Positions 46,538 to 55,403 of a DNA stretch of 64,000 nucleotides are shown here, piece after piece. Source of the stretch: Thalassobaculum sp. OXR-137 (GTDB taxonomy: Bacteria > Pseudomonadota > Alphaproteobacteria > Thalassobaculales > Thalassobaculaceae). The stretch spans positions 4,696,001 through 4,760,000 of the forward strand of contig NZ_CP139715.1 in assembly GCF_034377285.1 (NCBI RefSeq), read 5' to 3'. The position numbers and the translations under genes are program-made. The first letter of the stretch is position 1; each line of letters begins with the position of its first letter. The notes beneath the pieces were generated by a model, which was given only the letters and a program-made list of their open reading frames with translations, was not told the origin of the DNA and ran no database searches.

Positions 46538-48544
46538 TCAGGCCTCGATCCGCACCACCAGGCAGGTCATGTCGTCCGCCTGGGCGGCGCCGGTGGCGAA
46601 GGTTTCGACATCGGCGATGCAGGAATCCCCGATCTCGGCCGCCGACTGACCCCGGCAGGTCGCCAGGGCCTCGATCAGCCGGGCTTCCTTATATTCCTGG
46701 TTGTTCACGTCGAACGCCTCGGTGAGGCCGTCGGTGTACAGGAACAGCGCGTCCTGCGGCGACAGGCTGGTGGTGGCCGAGGAGTATTCGATGCCGGGCA
46801 TGACGCCGAGGACCAGATCGCCCAGCGGCTCGATGGGAACCACGCTGCCGTCGGCCTTCAGGACGAAGGGCGGGTTATGGCCGGCATTCGCATAGGACAG
46901 GGTCAGGCTCTTCAGGTCGATCACCCCGTAGAACACGGTGACGAACATGGCCGCCTCGTTCTCGCGCTCCAGCAGGTTGTTCACCCGGGTGAGGCATTCG
47001 CCGGGGTCGCCGCCGCCCAGCCCTTCGGCGCGCAGAAGCGTGCGCGAGATCATCATGAACAGCCCGGCCGGAACGCCCTTTCCCGACACGTCGGCGATCA
47101 CCACGCCGACCCGGTTCTCGTCGATCTGGAAGTAGTCGTAGAAGTCGCCGCCGACCTCGTAGGCCGCGTGCATCTGTCCGACGATCACCATCCGGTCGTG
47201 CCGGAACGGCTCCCTCGGCAGCACCGAGGCCTGCATGTCGTGGGCGATCTGCAGCTCCTGGCGCAAACGGACCAGGTCCGAATTCTCGCGGAACACCCGG
47301 GTGACGGTACGGAACCAGGGACGCCAGCCCGGCGGCACCCGCGGCAGCCCTCCGGGGCCGACCTCGCCGGCCGCCTTGATATGCTCCACAAGCTGGCTGG
47401 CCGGCCAGACGAACTCCCGCCCGGTAAGCCCGCCGGCGATCAGCATCATGAGGGTCAGGACTGCCACCAGAGCCAGCATCTCGGGCCCGCGGTCGACGAT
47501 CAGGCTGGTCAGGATCGTCCAGCGGTCTCCCAGATAGATCAGCGTCCAGGGTGCCGATTCCAGGGCCTCGACATAGAGTAGGGTTCCCCCAACGTCGACC
47601 ACCCGGCGCGAGGGCACGTCATCGGCACGGGCGACCACCTCCGCCGCGTCGACCGGCAGGGCGTCGGCGACCGGGGATCCCAGCGGCACCCGAATAGCAC
47701 CCTGCTCCGGATGCGCCAGCAGCAGGCCGTCGGCCGTCACCAACAGGGTCTGTCCGACCGGATACTCGAAATCGCCGTTGACCCTGTTCAGATAATCCAG
47801 GGAAAACTCGAACGCGATGACGCCCAGGAACCGGCCCTGAACGTCCACCGGGATCACCAGATGAAGCAGCGGGCTCCCGGTTCGGTCCGTTCCAAACAGC
47901 CACCGTCCCTGACGTTCGGGATTGTCGTTCGGCAGTCCCGTCGTCATCAGAGCGTCCGACCGGGGAGCGTGCAGGAAGGCGTCGGCCTCGGCCTGGGTCG
48001 CCGGCAGCATCGCGGCAAAGCCGGCCCGAGAGATGTAAGCGGTCCGCTTGATCGTCGGCAGCAGCGAGACGAGATACCGAAACTCGCCCAGCAACTGGAG
48101 GGCCGCGACCAGTTCGGCGTCGGTGGACCGGTCGGCCCCGGCATCGAGGACACCGGCCAGCGCCGCCGTCGAGGGCAGGTCGATCCCCGAATTGACCCGC
48201 AACGAGAGCTCTCCGAACTCCCCTCTGTCGACCAGGGCCTGGACCCGACCGTCCGGCATATCGCTCAGGGCGGCGGCGTAGGCCGACGTGACATCGTCGC
48301 GGATCTCCTCCGACCGCCTCACCACCGCGGAGGCCAGGGCGTCGAGGATCAGGCCATGCTCCTTCAGGCCGCTGGAGAGCGCGTCCCATTCGGCCTTCTC
48401 GCGCTTGTCGATCTGGAACATGAAGAACCCGACCGACACCGCAAGCAGCACGACATAGGCCAGCCCCATGACGAAGCTGTACCGCCGGGCCGGCCGCATC
48501 CGACCGGTCGTCGCTTCTTTCGAATTCTCTGATGCATGGGTCAT
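46538..48544 (-). CDS. Membrane-anchored SpoIIE-type PP2C serine phosphatase
   Basis: A 668-residue protein: TM1 at residues 24-46, a periplasmic dCache-like sensor of about 290 residues with the VIPVDVQGRFLGVIAFEFSLDYL segment, TM2 near 350-372, a short linker and a PP2C domain with metal Asp residues in GGDFYDYF, DVSGKG and the terminal DDMTCL. Start ATG 48544; a TTG at 48550 is also in frame. It is directly downstream (19 bp) of the periplasmic-binding-protein gene, so the bound ligand probably sets its activity. Its target would be an anti-sigma antagonist or another Ser-phosphoprotein, none of which is in the window. Confidence 0.88.
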   Translation of the reverse strand: MTHASENSKEATTGRMRPARRYSFVMGLAYVVLLAVSVGFFMFQIDKREKAEWDALSSGLKEHGLILDALASAVVRRSEEIRDDVTSAYAAALSDMPDGRVQALVDRGEFGELSLRVNSGIDLPSTAALAGVLDAGADRSTDAELVAALQLLGEFRYLVSLLPTIKRTAYISRAGFAAMLPATQAEADAFLHAPRSDALMTTGLPNDNPERQGRWLFGTDRTGSPLLHLVIPVDVQGRFLGVIAFEFSLDYLNRVNGDFEYPVGQTLLVTADGLLLAHPEQGAIRVPLGSPVADALPVDAAEVVARADDVPSRRVVDVGGTLLYVEALESAPWTLIYLGDRWTILTSLIVDRGPEMLALVAVLTLMMLIAGGLTGREFVWPASQLVEHIKAAGEVGPGGLPRVPPGWRPWFRTVTRVFRENSDLVRLRQELQIAHDMQASVLPREPFRHDRMVIVGQMHAAYEVGGDFYDYFQIDENRVGVVIADVSGKGVPAGLFMMISRTLLRAEGLGGGDPGECLTRVNNLLERENEAAMFVTVFYGVIDLKSLTLSYANAGHNPPFVLKADGSVVPIEPLGDLVLGVMPGIEYSSATTSLSPQDALFLYTDGLTEAFDVNNQEYKEARLIEALATCRGQSAAEIGDSCIADVETFATGAAQADDMTCLVVRIEA

Positions 48545-48563
48545 GGGCAATCCCGGCCGGGCT

Positions 48564-49772
48564 TCAATTAATGTATCCGACCGGCTGTCCGAACGCCCGC
48601 ACCTGCCTGCCGTCGTAATTGTAGATGAACGTCGCGGCCTCCATGAACCGGAAGGGAATCCGGAGGCCGATCTGCCGGGCGACGCGGAAATTGATCGCGA
48701 GATCCGGCGGTGTGACGACGCCGACCGGAAGGGAGCCGGGATCCACGCCCTCGGTCAGGACGCTGATGGCATAGAACGCCGAAAGCTGGACCGCGGTGGA
48801 CTGGTTGATGCCGATGGAGATCGCCGCGCTGTCGTCGCCGCTGCGCACGACGTCCGGCAACGTCGAGACGACCGGCGCGCGGCCAGCAAGACCGTTGATC
48901 AGGCCGATCCGCTGATAAACCGACGTCGACCCCGTCACGATCCAGGCGCTGGCCGACAGGCCGGGATCCGAATTCACCATCTGCTGGCGGACCCGTCCCA
49001 TACCGGCGACCAGATCCTCTTCGACCTGCTGGCCGTCGCCCACCGCCACGTCGTAGACGGTCAGCCCGAAAGAATCCGCCAGGTCGTGCAGCGGCGTGAC
49101 CTGGGTCTCGATCGCGCTGCGGTTCGACTCCGCATACAGCACGCCGACATTCTTCAGATCCGGCAGAAGCTGCAGCAGGTAGCTGACGAACAGGCGGATC
49201 GGCACCGTGTTCGACGTATAGGCGATATTGGTGCCGCTGCCGTTCTGATAGTCCGGCATCTGGCTGAGCAGGACCGGATCCTTGGCGGAGTTGGTGACCA
49301 CCGGCAACCGGCCGCCGACATAGGTCTGGTGCATGAACTCCGCCGCGCGCGAGCCGACCGGCATGATCAGGTCGACCGCATGCGACTCCGCCCAGTCGAC
49401 GGCCTCCTGGGCGATGGCGTCGTCGTTTCCGTAGAGCCAGATCTCGAATTCCGCCGGTATGTTCTGCTGGCGGAACGTGTCGAGCACCCCGTCGACGCCG
49501 ATCGAATAGGCGGCAACGGATTTGAACGGGATCAGCATCAGCAGATGGAAGCGGCTCGGCCTGTCCGTCCAGGAAGGGACGGCGCGCATCCGTGCCGTAT
49601 CCTGCGGGTTGGCAGAAATCCGGTAGTGCTCCTGGGTGGCGGCGCTGAATTCCAGCCAGTCCAGCACAGGCCGCTCTGCGGCAGCCTGCGCCGGTTTTCC
49701 GGCAACCATCGCCCCCACCGTCAGGGAGATGAGGCACACCACCAGTGCCCGTGCGAGCATGACAGCCGTCAC
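48564..49772 (-). CDS. ABC-transporter-type periplasmic binding protein (PF04392-like)
   Basis: A 402-residue secreted protein with an N-terminal signal helix (ALVVCLISLTVGAMVAG, cleavage near AQA). It has the two-lobed periplasmic-binding fold: LIMPVGSRAAEFMHQTY, RLPVVTNSAKDP, LPDLKNVGVLYAESNRSAIETQVTPL and the C-terminal PPDLAINFRVARQIGLRIPFRF typical of PF04392. No permease or ATPase is adjacent; instead the SpoIIE phosphatase follows. A sensory rather than transport role is inferred. GTG 49772 has an SD (GGAAGGAAG); ATG 49760 is the alternative. Confidence 0.85.
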   Translation of the reverse strand: MTAVMLARALVVCLISLTVGAMVAGKPAQAAAERPVLDWLEFSAATQEHYRISANPQDTARMRAVPSWTDRPSRFHLLMLIPFKSVAAYSIGVDGVLDTFRQQNIPAEFEIWLYGNDDAIAQEAVDWAESHAVDLIMPVGSRAAEFMHQTYVGGRLPVVTNSAKDPVLLSQMPDYQNGSGTNIAYTSNTVPIRLFVSYLLQLLPDLKNVGVLYAESNRSAIETQVTPLHDLADSFGLTVYDVAVGDGQQVEEDLVAGMGRVRQQMVNSDPGLSASAWIVTGSTSVYQRIGLINGLAGRAPVVSTLPDVVRSGDDSAAISIGINQSTAVQLSAFYAISVLTEGVDPGSLPVGVVTPPDLAINFRVARQIGLRIPFRFMEAATFIYNYDGRQVRAFGQPVGYIN

Positions 49773-49933
49773 GGAGAGCTTCCTTCCAGCGAGACATCCG
49801 GCTATTGCGTGACCCGACTGTTTCACACGCGACCAGTGACAGCAACTCGTTAGCGCGATCGTCCGGGCGCGAGTCCGGCTTGCATCGTCTTCGGGCTGGC
49901 CTATCCTGCCAATCACGTCAAAGGTGTGCCCGA

Positions 49934-51103
49934 ATGAACCAGCCACTCCAATCGGACCTAGCGGATGCCGGTCCGGACAGCAGCGCGATCCGGTCCGCAC
50001 GCCGGCGTCTGGTCGCCTGTCTGTGCCTCGTACTGGCCGGCCTCGTCCTCTTCGGCGGCAGCTGGTGGGTTCTGGCGTCGTCGCGCTTCGACGTGGAGCG
50101 GATCCGCACCGAGGCGGAGACCGTCCACAAGGCGATGGGCGGCATGCTGTCCATGGGCCTCCCGGTCTCCGACTTCATCGGCTTCGATGCGGCCAGCGGC
50201 CGCGTGCTGCGGTTCGACACGGCCGTGCGGGCCGTGGAGATCGTCGATCTGACCGACCGGGTGGTGCTGCGGAATCCGACGGACTTCGATGCGGGCGACC
50301 GGGAATGGACCGAGGGAAGTTTCCTGGGCTTGGGCGACGAGTTGCCCGGGATCGAGCATCACGACTGGCTGTCGCGGTACTCCCTGCCGGTCGCCGGCCG
50401 CTTCGGTCCGGCCGGGAGCATCGTGCTCTACTATGAGCACGAGATCCTGGCGGAGTTCACCCGGAGCACGGCGATCGCCGGTTTCGCCGCGCTGGTGCTG
50501 CTGGCGCTCGGCGTGGTGGTGCACGCCGCCGTCCTCGCCAATCCGGAGGTTTTCCAATCCTACCGCGAACTGGCGACCGTCTACGCCGTGACCTGCCTCA
50601 TCGGGCTGGGGATCGTAGGTGCGACGATCTTCGGGCTCGGCGCCACGAAGGCGATCGAGACCGCCAATGCCTATGGGGAATCGCTCGGTGCGCGCCTCGG
50701 CGAAGCCATGGCATTGGGCATCGACCCCAGCGATCTCGTGGGTCTGGGCGACGTGGTCCGCGAATATCAGGAATCCAACGACATCATTTCCTACGTTGCA
50801 TTGCTGGAGGGCAACCGGATCGAGGCCGCCGCCGGTCTGCAGGACCAGAGCGACCGCTGGATGCGACCCGACGGCGTGTTCGATGCCGTGATCGAAGTCC
50901 GCCCGCGCCGTCTCTACCGCCCGCAGTATCGCGTCGCGGTGGGCATTCCGCTGACGGTCGTCACCCGCGTGCTGTGGCACACCGGCACGACGGCAATGCT
51001 CGGCGCGGCCGCCCTAATCGCCCTCGGCCTGGGACTGCTCGCCTGGGTCCGGGTGCCGGAGCCGTCGACCGTCGCCCCCTCGACACTCCGCGCTTCCGCC
51101 TGA
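49934..51103 (+). CDS. Membrane protein with duplicated periplasmic sensor-like segments
   Basis: A 389-residue protein with four predicted helices (about 26-48, 180-200, 216-237, 350-372) and two periplasmic parts. GGMLSMGLPVSDFIGF near residues 69-84 and GEAMALGIDPSDLVGL near 252-267 match closely, so the protein is an internal duplication of helix-sensor-helix. There is no kinase, cyclase, phosphatase or methyl-accepting domain. It is divergent from the SBP/phosphatase pair. I do not recognise the family; it may tune that pathway from the membrane. Confidence 0.7.
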   Translation: MNQPLQSDLADAGPDSSAIRSARRRLVACLCLVLAGLVLFGGSWWVLASSRFDVERIRTEAETVHKAMGGMLSMGLPVSDFIGFDAASGRVLRFDTAVRAVEIVDLTDRVVLRNPTDFDAGDREWTEGSFLGLGDELPGIEHHDWLSRYSLPVAGRFGPAGSIVLYYEHEILAEFTRSTAIAGFAALVLLALGVVVHAAVLANPEVFQSYRELATVYAVTCLIGLGIVGATIFGLGATKAIETANAYGESLGARLGEAMALGIDPSDLVGLGDVVREYQESNDIISYVALLEGNRIEAAAGLQDQSDRWMRPDGVFDAVIEVRPRRLYRPQYRVAVGIPLTVVTRVLWHTGTTAMLGAAALIALGLGLLAWVRVPEPSTVAPSTLRASA

Positions 51104-51118
51104 GGGGCGAAGTCCCGC

Positions 51119-51841
51119 TCATTCCGTTTCGGAACCGGCCCGCGCGAGCCGGCGTGCGGAGGGTCTGCGGCGGACCACCACCTGGAACCCAAGCCAGCTC
51201 AGCGCCGCCCACGACGCGCCGACGATCCAGCCGCCGACCACATCGGTCGGATAATGCACCCCCAGATAGACCCTGCTCGACCCGACGAGGATGGTCAGCA
51301 GCATGGCGTAGACATAGGCGAACGTCTTGAGCCTCCGGTTATCGGTCGCCGCGGCCAGGCAGGCACCGAGGGTCAGAAAGGTCACCGCCGACATCGTCGC
51401 GTGGCCCGAGGGGAAACTCGACGTGAAGACCTGAACGATCCCGGTCAAATCGGGGCGCGGCCGGTCGAAGATCAGCTTCAGACCCGTGCTGAGCGCTGTC
51501 CCACTCGCGATCGCCGTCACCAGATACGCCGCGATGTCGTTGCGTCGGAGGATCAGCAGGATCCCGGCGACCGCCACCACCAGCAGACAGAGCAGCGTGA
51601 AGCTCCCGAGCGCGGTGATATCCCGCGCCATCTCGAACATCCATTCGGGGCCGATGGCCAGTGTGGGATCGCCGTCCACGCGGAAGAACATCAGGACCGA
51701 CCTGTCGAATGTCAGCGTCTCCCCTTCCCCGACTTCGCTGGCGAGCACGCCGAAGCCGTACAGGAGGAGCGCCGATCCCAGGATCATCCAATGGCGCTGC
51801 GCCTCGGCCAGGGCTCGTTCCAAAAGGGTTCTGAAGGTCAT
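51119..51841 (-). CDS. PAP2-family membrane phosphatase
   Basis: A 240-residue six-helix protein from the ATG at 51841 (SD GGAGA). The three phosphatase motifs are intact: KLIFDRPRPD near 125, FPSGHATMS near 145 and SRVYLGVHYPTDV near 190. It probably acts on a lipid phosphate or undecaprenyl pyrophosphate on the periplasmic face. The gene upstream on the same strand ends 73 bp away. Confidence 0.9.
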   Translation of the reverse strand: MTFRTLLERALAEAQRHWMILGSALLLYGFGVLASEVGEGETLTFDRSVLMFFRVDGDPTLAIGPEWMFEMARDITALGSFTLLCLLVVAVAGILLILRRNDIAAYLVTAIASGTALSTGLKLIFDRPRPDLTGIVQVFTSSFPSGHATMSAVTFLTLGACLAAATDNRRLKTFAYVYAMLLTILVGSSRVYLGVHYPTDVVGGWIVGASWAALSWLGFQVVVRRRPSARRLARAGSETE

Positions 51842-51914
51842 TGATATCTCCGGCGGTCTCGGGCTGCCCTCCCGTTCTGCCGATGTCGGGCTGGGGCGAG
51901 AGCGGTTGCGGTTT

Positions 51915-52562
51915 CTAGCTATCGCCAGCCCTCGCGAGCACCGCCTCACCGACCGCCGCAACGGCCTGGGCGAGGCCCTCCACCGGCGCGATGGAGTTGT
52001 GCAGCAGCCCAAACCCGTACCGGCGGTCCTCCGCCATGATGAGCGCGCGGCCCAGATCGTCGCGCCCTTCCACATGCGCGCTGTTCGCAAGACCCAGATC
52101 GGTCGGGGTCACGGCGATCAGGCCGGCATCGATATCGGGATTGCTGCGAAGGACCCGGGCCACCGCTTCATCGGCCGACAGCCCCTGCGCGAGCAGGGCC
52201 AGCGCCGCCCGGCCTGCCGAGGGTCCCTCCACCGTTGCCAGATTGGGGAGCCGGTGGCCGGTGACCAGCCCGGCCCGTCCGGCCGCGAGGAATTGGGACA
52301 GTGGTTCTGGCCGGTCCGGACCGCTGGTGATCACCGCTGCGACGGTCGCCTGTGCCGTCTGGACGAGTTGCTCAGCCCCGGCACGTATGGCTTCCAGGCC
52401 TCCGCGCTGACAATCCAGGGAGACCGGCTCGCCGCCCGCCCTCAGCACGGTAAAGACGGCGAAGCCGTGAAGATCGCCGGACGCCCGTCTTTCCGCCTCT
52501 TCCCAGGCGGCCAGTACCGCCGCGCCGGCGTTCCGCCCGAAGGCGCCGATCCCGATCGTCAT
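51915..52562 (-). CDS. Conserved protein of unknown function
   Basis: A 215-residue cytoplasmic protein that begins MTIGIGAFGRNAGAAVL and carries GFAVFTVLRAGGEPVS near residue 33, NLATVEGPSAGRAAL near 105, and NPDIDAGLIAV plus LANSAHVEGRDDLG near 145-165. The compact Gly- and Asn-rich motifs look like an enzyme, and the start recalls small families of unknown function. I cannot place it further. It precedes the PAP2 gene on the same strand. Confidence 0.6.
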   Translation of the reverse strand: MTIGIGAFGRNAGAAVLAAWEEAERRASGDLHGFAVFTVLRAGGEPVSLDCQRGGLEAIRAGAEQLVQTAQATVAAVITSGPDRPEPLSQFLAAGRAGLVTGHRLPNLATVEGPSAGRAALALLAQGLSADEAVARVLRSNPDIDAGLIAVTPTDLGLANSAHVEGRDDLGRALIMAEDRRYGFGLLHNSIAPVEGLAQAVAAVGEAVLARAGDS

Positions 52563-52675
52563 AGTCGCCCCCGTCGTTGCCGTGTCGATGCCCGTCCGCG
52601 GGCACTATAGACCTCCGGCAACGGATCGACGACGTCGGCGGGCAGACAGCGCCGCATAGGGCCGGCGCGTTCGCG

Positions 52676-52960
52676 TCAGCGGGCCTTGCTGGTCTGCACG
52701 GCCTCGCTGCGGGCGGCGGCCTCGGGATCCACTGCCCGCATGGCATCGCGGACGGCGGACAGAGACCGCCGTTCGCCGCCATCCATGCTCTCCTCTTCGG
52801 CGACCTGAAGCTCGCGGGCGTCTTCCTCCATGGATTTGAGCACGCTGAGCTTCTCTTCCTTGCTCAGGGACTCGCTACGGGCGACGGCCATCGGAGTCTC
52901 GAAATGGTCGTACGGATCCAACATCATTGCCGCGAAGTCTGCGGCACCCTTGGTGGCCAT
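52676..52960 (-). CDS. Small conserved acidic protein, general-stress candidate
   Basis: A 94-residue soluble, probably helical protein: PYDHFETPMAVARSESLSK, then EEKLSVLKSMEEDARELQVAEEESMDGGE. This matches the pattern of small alphaproteobacterial proteins of unknown function with an F-x-x-P-x-x-V then K-x-x-x-L-K-x-W/M-E-x-D-A-R-E-L core. An EcfG-type promoter lies about 92 bp upstream. Confidence 0.7.
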   Translation of the reverse strand: MATKGAADFAAMMLDPYDHFETPMAVARSESLSKEEKLSVLKSMEEDARELQVAEEESMDGGERRSLSAVRDAMRAVDPEAAARSEAVQTSKAR

Positions 52961-53051
52961 GGTGGTTCTCCATTCGATTGAAGCGGTCGGTTGCGCCGGT
53001 CAGAAGGTCGGTTTCCGGCGTCGGATCGACCGCGCGTCTGCATGCGTGAGA

Positions 53052-53076
53052 AACGTCTCGCCGGAGCCACGGTTCC
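53052..53076 (-). promoter_or_regulatory. EcfG-type promoter for the small acidic protein
   Basis: On the minus strand GGAAC (53076-53072) and CGTT (53055-53052) are exactly 16 nt apart. Confidence 0.7.
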
Positions 53077-53132
53077 CGCCACGGGTCTGCCCCTGCCCCC
53101 GTCGAACCGAGCGCCCGGGACGATAATTGTTT

Positions 53133-53154
53133 GATTGTTGACAATCTGACAATC
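53133..53154. promoter_or_regulatory. Operator-like dyad at the head of the aminophosphonate-type operon
   Basis: GATTGT-TG-ACAATC (53133-53146) has perfect 6-bp arms, and the half-site TGACAATC repeats at 53147-53154. It lies 41 bp before the first gene of an operon that contains its own FadR-type regulator; the TTGT/ACAA spacing fits such proteins. Confidence 0.5.
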
Positions 53155-53194
53155 ATCGGCAACTGTCGCATCAACCATGATCGAGGCCCTTGGC

Positions 53195-53863
53195 ATGTCG
53201 CTGTCCCAAATCCGCTATATCTCCTTCGATTGCTACGGAACGCTGACCGACTTCAGGGTCGGCGACGTCACCCGGGCACGTCTCGCCGACCGGGTCGATA
53301 GCGCAGCGATGCCGGGCTTTCTGGAGGACTTCACGGCCTTCCGGTTCGACGAGGTTCTGGGCGCGTGGAAGCCCTATCCGGAGGTCCTGCACCGCGCGCT
53401 GGAACGTACCTGCAAGCGCTGGGGTGTGACGTTCAATGCGGACGATGCTCAGGCCATCGTCGATGCGATCCCGAGCTGGGGGCCCCATCCCGACGTCCCC
53501 GCCGGCCTGGCCCGGGCCGCGCAGAAACTGCCGCTGGTCGTGCTGTCCAACGCTTCCGACAGTCAGATCCAGGCGAATGTAGATAAGCTCGGCGCACCGT
53601 TCCACGCCGTGCTCACCGCCGAACAGGCACAGGCCTACAAGCCCCGGTTCCAGGCTTTCGAGTACATGTTCGACACGCTGGGCTGCGGGCCGGAGCATGT
53701 GATGCACGTATCGTCCAGCCTGCGCTACGACCTGATGACCGCCCATGACCTGCGCATCGCCCAGCGGGTGTTCGTGGAGCGCGGCCATGGTCCCGGCAAT
53801 CCGGCCTACGGCTATCGGGCGATCGCCGATATCGGCGGCCTGCCGGGCCTGCTCGGGGCCTGA
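53195..53863 (+). CDS. HAD-superfamily hydrolase, haloacid dehalogenase-like type II
   Basis: A 222-residue HAD enzyme from the ATG at 53195 (GAGG upstream); an ATG at 53177 lacks an SD. Motif I SFDCYGTLTDF carries the nucleophile Asp, motif II is VVLSNASDSQI and motif III/IV region KPRFQAFEYMF and HVSSSLRYDLM. The last lacks the usual acidic pair, as type II dehalogenases do. It starts the operon with a GntR regulator 3 bp later. Its substrate in the phosphonate context is unknown. Confidence 0.85.
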   Translation: MSLSQIRYISFDCYGTLTDFRVGDVTRARLADRVDSAAMPGFLEDFTAFRFDEVLGAWKPYPEVLHRALERTCKRWGVTFNADDAQAIVDAIPSWGPHPDVPAGLARAAQKLPLVVLSNASDSQIQANVDKLGAPFHAVLTAEQAQAYKPRFQAFEYMFDTLGCGPEHVMHVSSSLRYDLMTAHDLRIAQRVFVERGHGPGNPAYGYRAIADIGGLPGLLGA

Positions 53864-53866
53864 GCC

Positions 53867-54559
53867 GTGGCGGTGCCCAAACCGATCGAAAAGGTCACCC
53901 TGTCCACCCAGGTGGCCGAGCGGTTGCGCAGCGATATCCTGGCCGGGGCTCACGGCCCGGGCGAGCAGCTCCACGAAGTGGAACTGGCGCTCGCCCTCGG
54001 CATCAGCCGCGGCCCGCTGCGCGAAGCGATGCAGCGGCTGGTCCAGGAAGGGCTGCTGAAGAGCATCCCCCATCGTGGCGTCTTCGTGGTCGACCTCAGC
54101 GAGGAGGACATGCTGGACGTGTTCTTCGTGCGCGCCAGTCTGGAGGAAGCGGCCGTCCGACGCCTCGTCTCCCACGGCGACCGGGCCACGACCGCCAGAC
54201 ACCTCACCGTCATTTCCGAACGCATGGACCGGGCGATGCGCGGCGGCGACCATACCAGTGGCGGCGATCTGGATCTGGAGTACCACCGCGCCCTGGTGGA
54301 TGCCGCCGGCAGCCTGCGGCTGTCGCGCACCTACGCCACCGTCCAGGCCGAGACCCGGTTGTGCCTGCACCGGCTGATGGGCGGATACCGCAGCCGCGAC
54401 GACCTCGCCGTCGAGCATTTCCGGCTGGCCGAACTGATCCGCACCGCGCCGGTCGAGACGATCCTGCCGGAGCTGCATCGCCACTTCGGCAACCCGGCCG
54501 TCATCCTGCGCCGCCTGCGCCAGGACGCCCCCGACCAAGACCGGAGACAGGCCCGATGA
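53867..54559 (+). CDS. GntR-family (FadR/FCD) transcriptional regulator
   Basis: A 230-residue regulator from a GTG. Winged helix at residues 10-75 (STQVAERLRSDILAG, ALGISRGPLREAMQRLVQEGLL) and FCD domain after it (DVFFVRASLEEAAVRRL, DLEYHRALVDAAG, VEHFRLAELIRTA). It lies inside the operon and likely binds the dyad at 53133. It overlaps the next gene by 4 bases. Confidence 0.9.
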   Translation: MAVPKPIEKVTLSTQVAERLRSDILAGAHGPGEQLHEVELALALGISRGPLREAMQRLVQEGLLKSIPHRGVFVVDLSEEDMLDVFFVRASLEEAAVRRLVSHGDRATTARHLTVISERMDRAMRGGDHTSGGDLDLEYHRALVDAAGSLRLSRTYATVQAETRLCLHRLMGGYRSRDDLAVEHFRLAELIRTAPVETILPELHRHFGNPAVILRRLRQDAPDQDRRQAR

Positions 54560-55392
54560 CCGCCTCCGCGCTTCACGTCAGCCCCGTCCAGCCGGACGAC
54601 CTCGATGCCGTCACGGAACTGGTGAAAGCTCTGCGCTGGCCGCATCGCCGCGAGGATATCGGCCTGTTCATGCGGCTGGGCGCCGGCCATACCGCCAAGG
54701 ACGATGCCGGCGCCCTGCAGGGTGTGGCTCTATGGTGGGCGTTCGAACCCGCCGCCGCCCGGCTCGGGCTGGTGATGGTTTCTCCCGACTGCCAAGGCCG
54801 GGGTATCGGCCGCCGGCTGGTGGAGCGGATTCTGGACGACGCCGGGGAGCGGTCGATGATGCTGCTCGCCACCGAGGCCGGCAAACCGCTCTACGATAAG
54901 CTCGGCTTCCGCACGGTCGGCGCCTGCCGCCAGTATCAGGGGACCTACGAGGGCCGACCGCAGCTGGCCGCGGACCTCCGCCCGGCCACACCGAACGATA
55001 TGCCGGCGATCCTCGCCCTCGACCGGGCGGCCTTCGGCGCCGGACGGACCGACGCCCTGGCTGCCCTGCGCGACATCGGCCGGGTCGCGGTGATCGACGG
55101 GGGTGCCGGCATCACCGGCTACGCGATCGAGCGCATGTTCGGGCGCGGCACCGTCATCGGCCCAATCGTGGCCGCCGGCGAGGAGGAGGCGATCCGGCTG
55201 TTCCGCGCCCTCGCCCTGCCCGGCTTCGTACGGGTGGATGCGCCGGTCGGCTTCGACGGATTTGCCGCATTCCTGGAATCCCAGGGGCTCGCAGCCGTCG
55301 GCGCCGACTCGCCGGTGATGGTGCGAGGCTCCTGGCCCGAACCGTCCGACGACGCCCGCCTCTTTGCCCTGTCCAGCCACGCGCTCGGTTGA
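54556..55392 (+). CDS. GNAT acetyltransferase with C-terminal YitH-like domain
   Basis: A 278-residue protein. The N-terminal GNAT domain (residues 8-140) has the acetyl-CoA loop VSPDCQGRGIGRRLVERIL; the C-terminal half (150-275; RPATPNDMPAILALDRAAFGAGR, GITGYAIERMFGRGTVIGPIVA) matches the Acetyltransf_18/YitH arrangement. It sits in the operon of amine oxidases and a phosphonatase, so it may acetylate an aminophosphonate or another amine, as AEP acetyltransferases do. That is inference. Confidence 0.82.
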   Translation: MTASALHVSPVQPDDLDAVTELVKALRWPHRREDIGLFMRLGAGHTAKDDAGALQGVALWWAFEPAAARLGLVMVSPDCQGRGIGRRLVERILDDAGERSMMLLATEAGKPLYDKLGFRTVGACRQYQGTYEGRPQLAADLRPATPNDMPAILALDRAAFGAGRTDALAALRDIGRVAVIDGGAGITGYAIERMFGRGTVIGPIVAAGEEEAIRLFRALALPGFVRVDAPVGFDGFAAFLESQGLAAVGADSPVMVRGSWPEPSDDARLFALSSHALG

Positions 55393-55403
55393 GGAGCCCG
55401 CCC

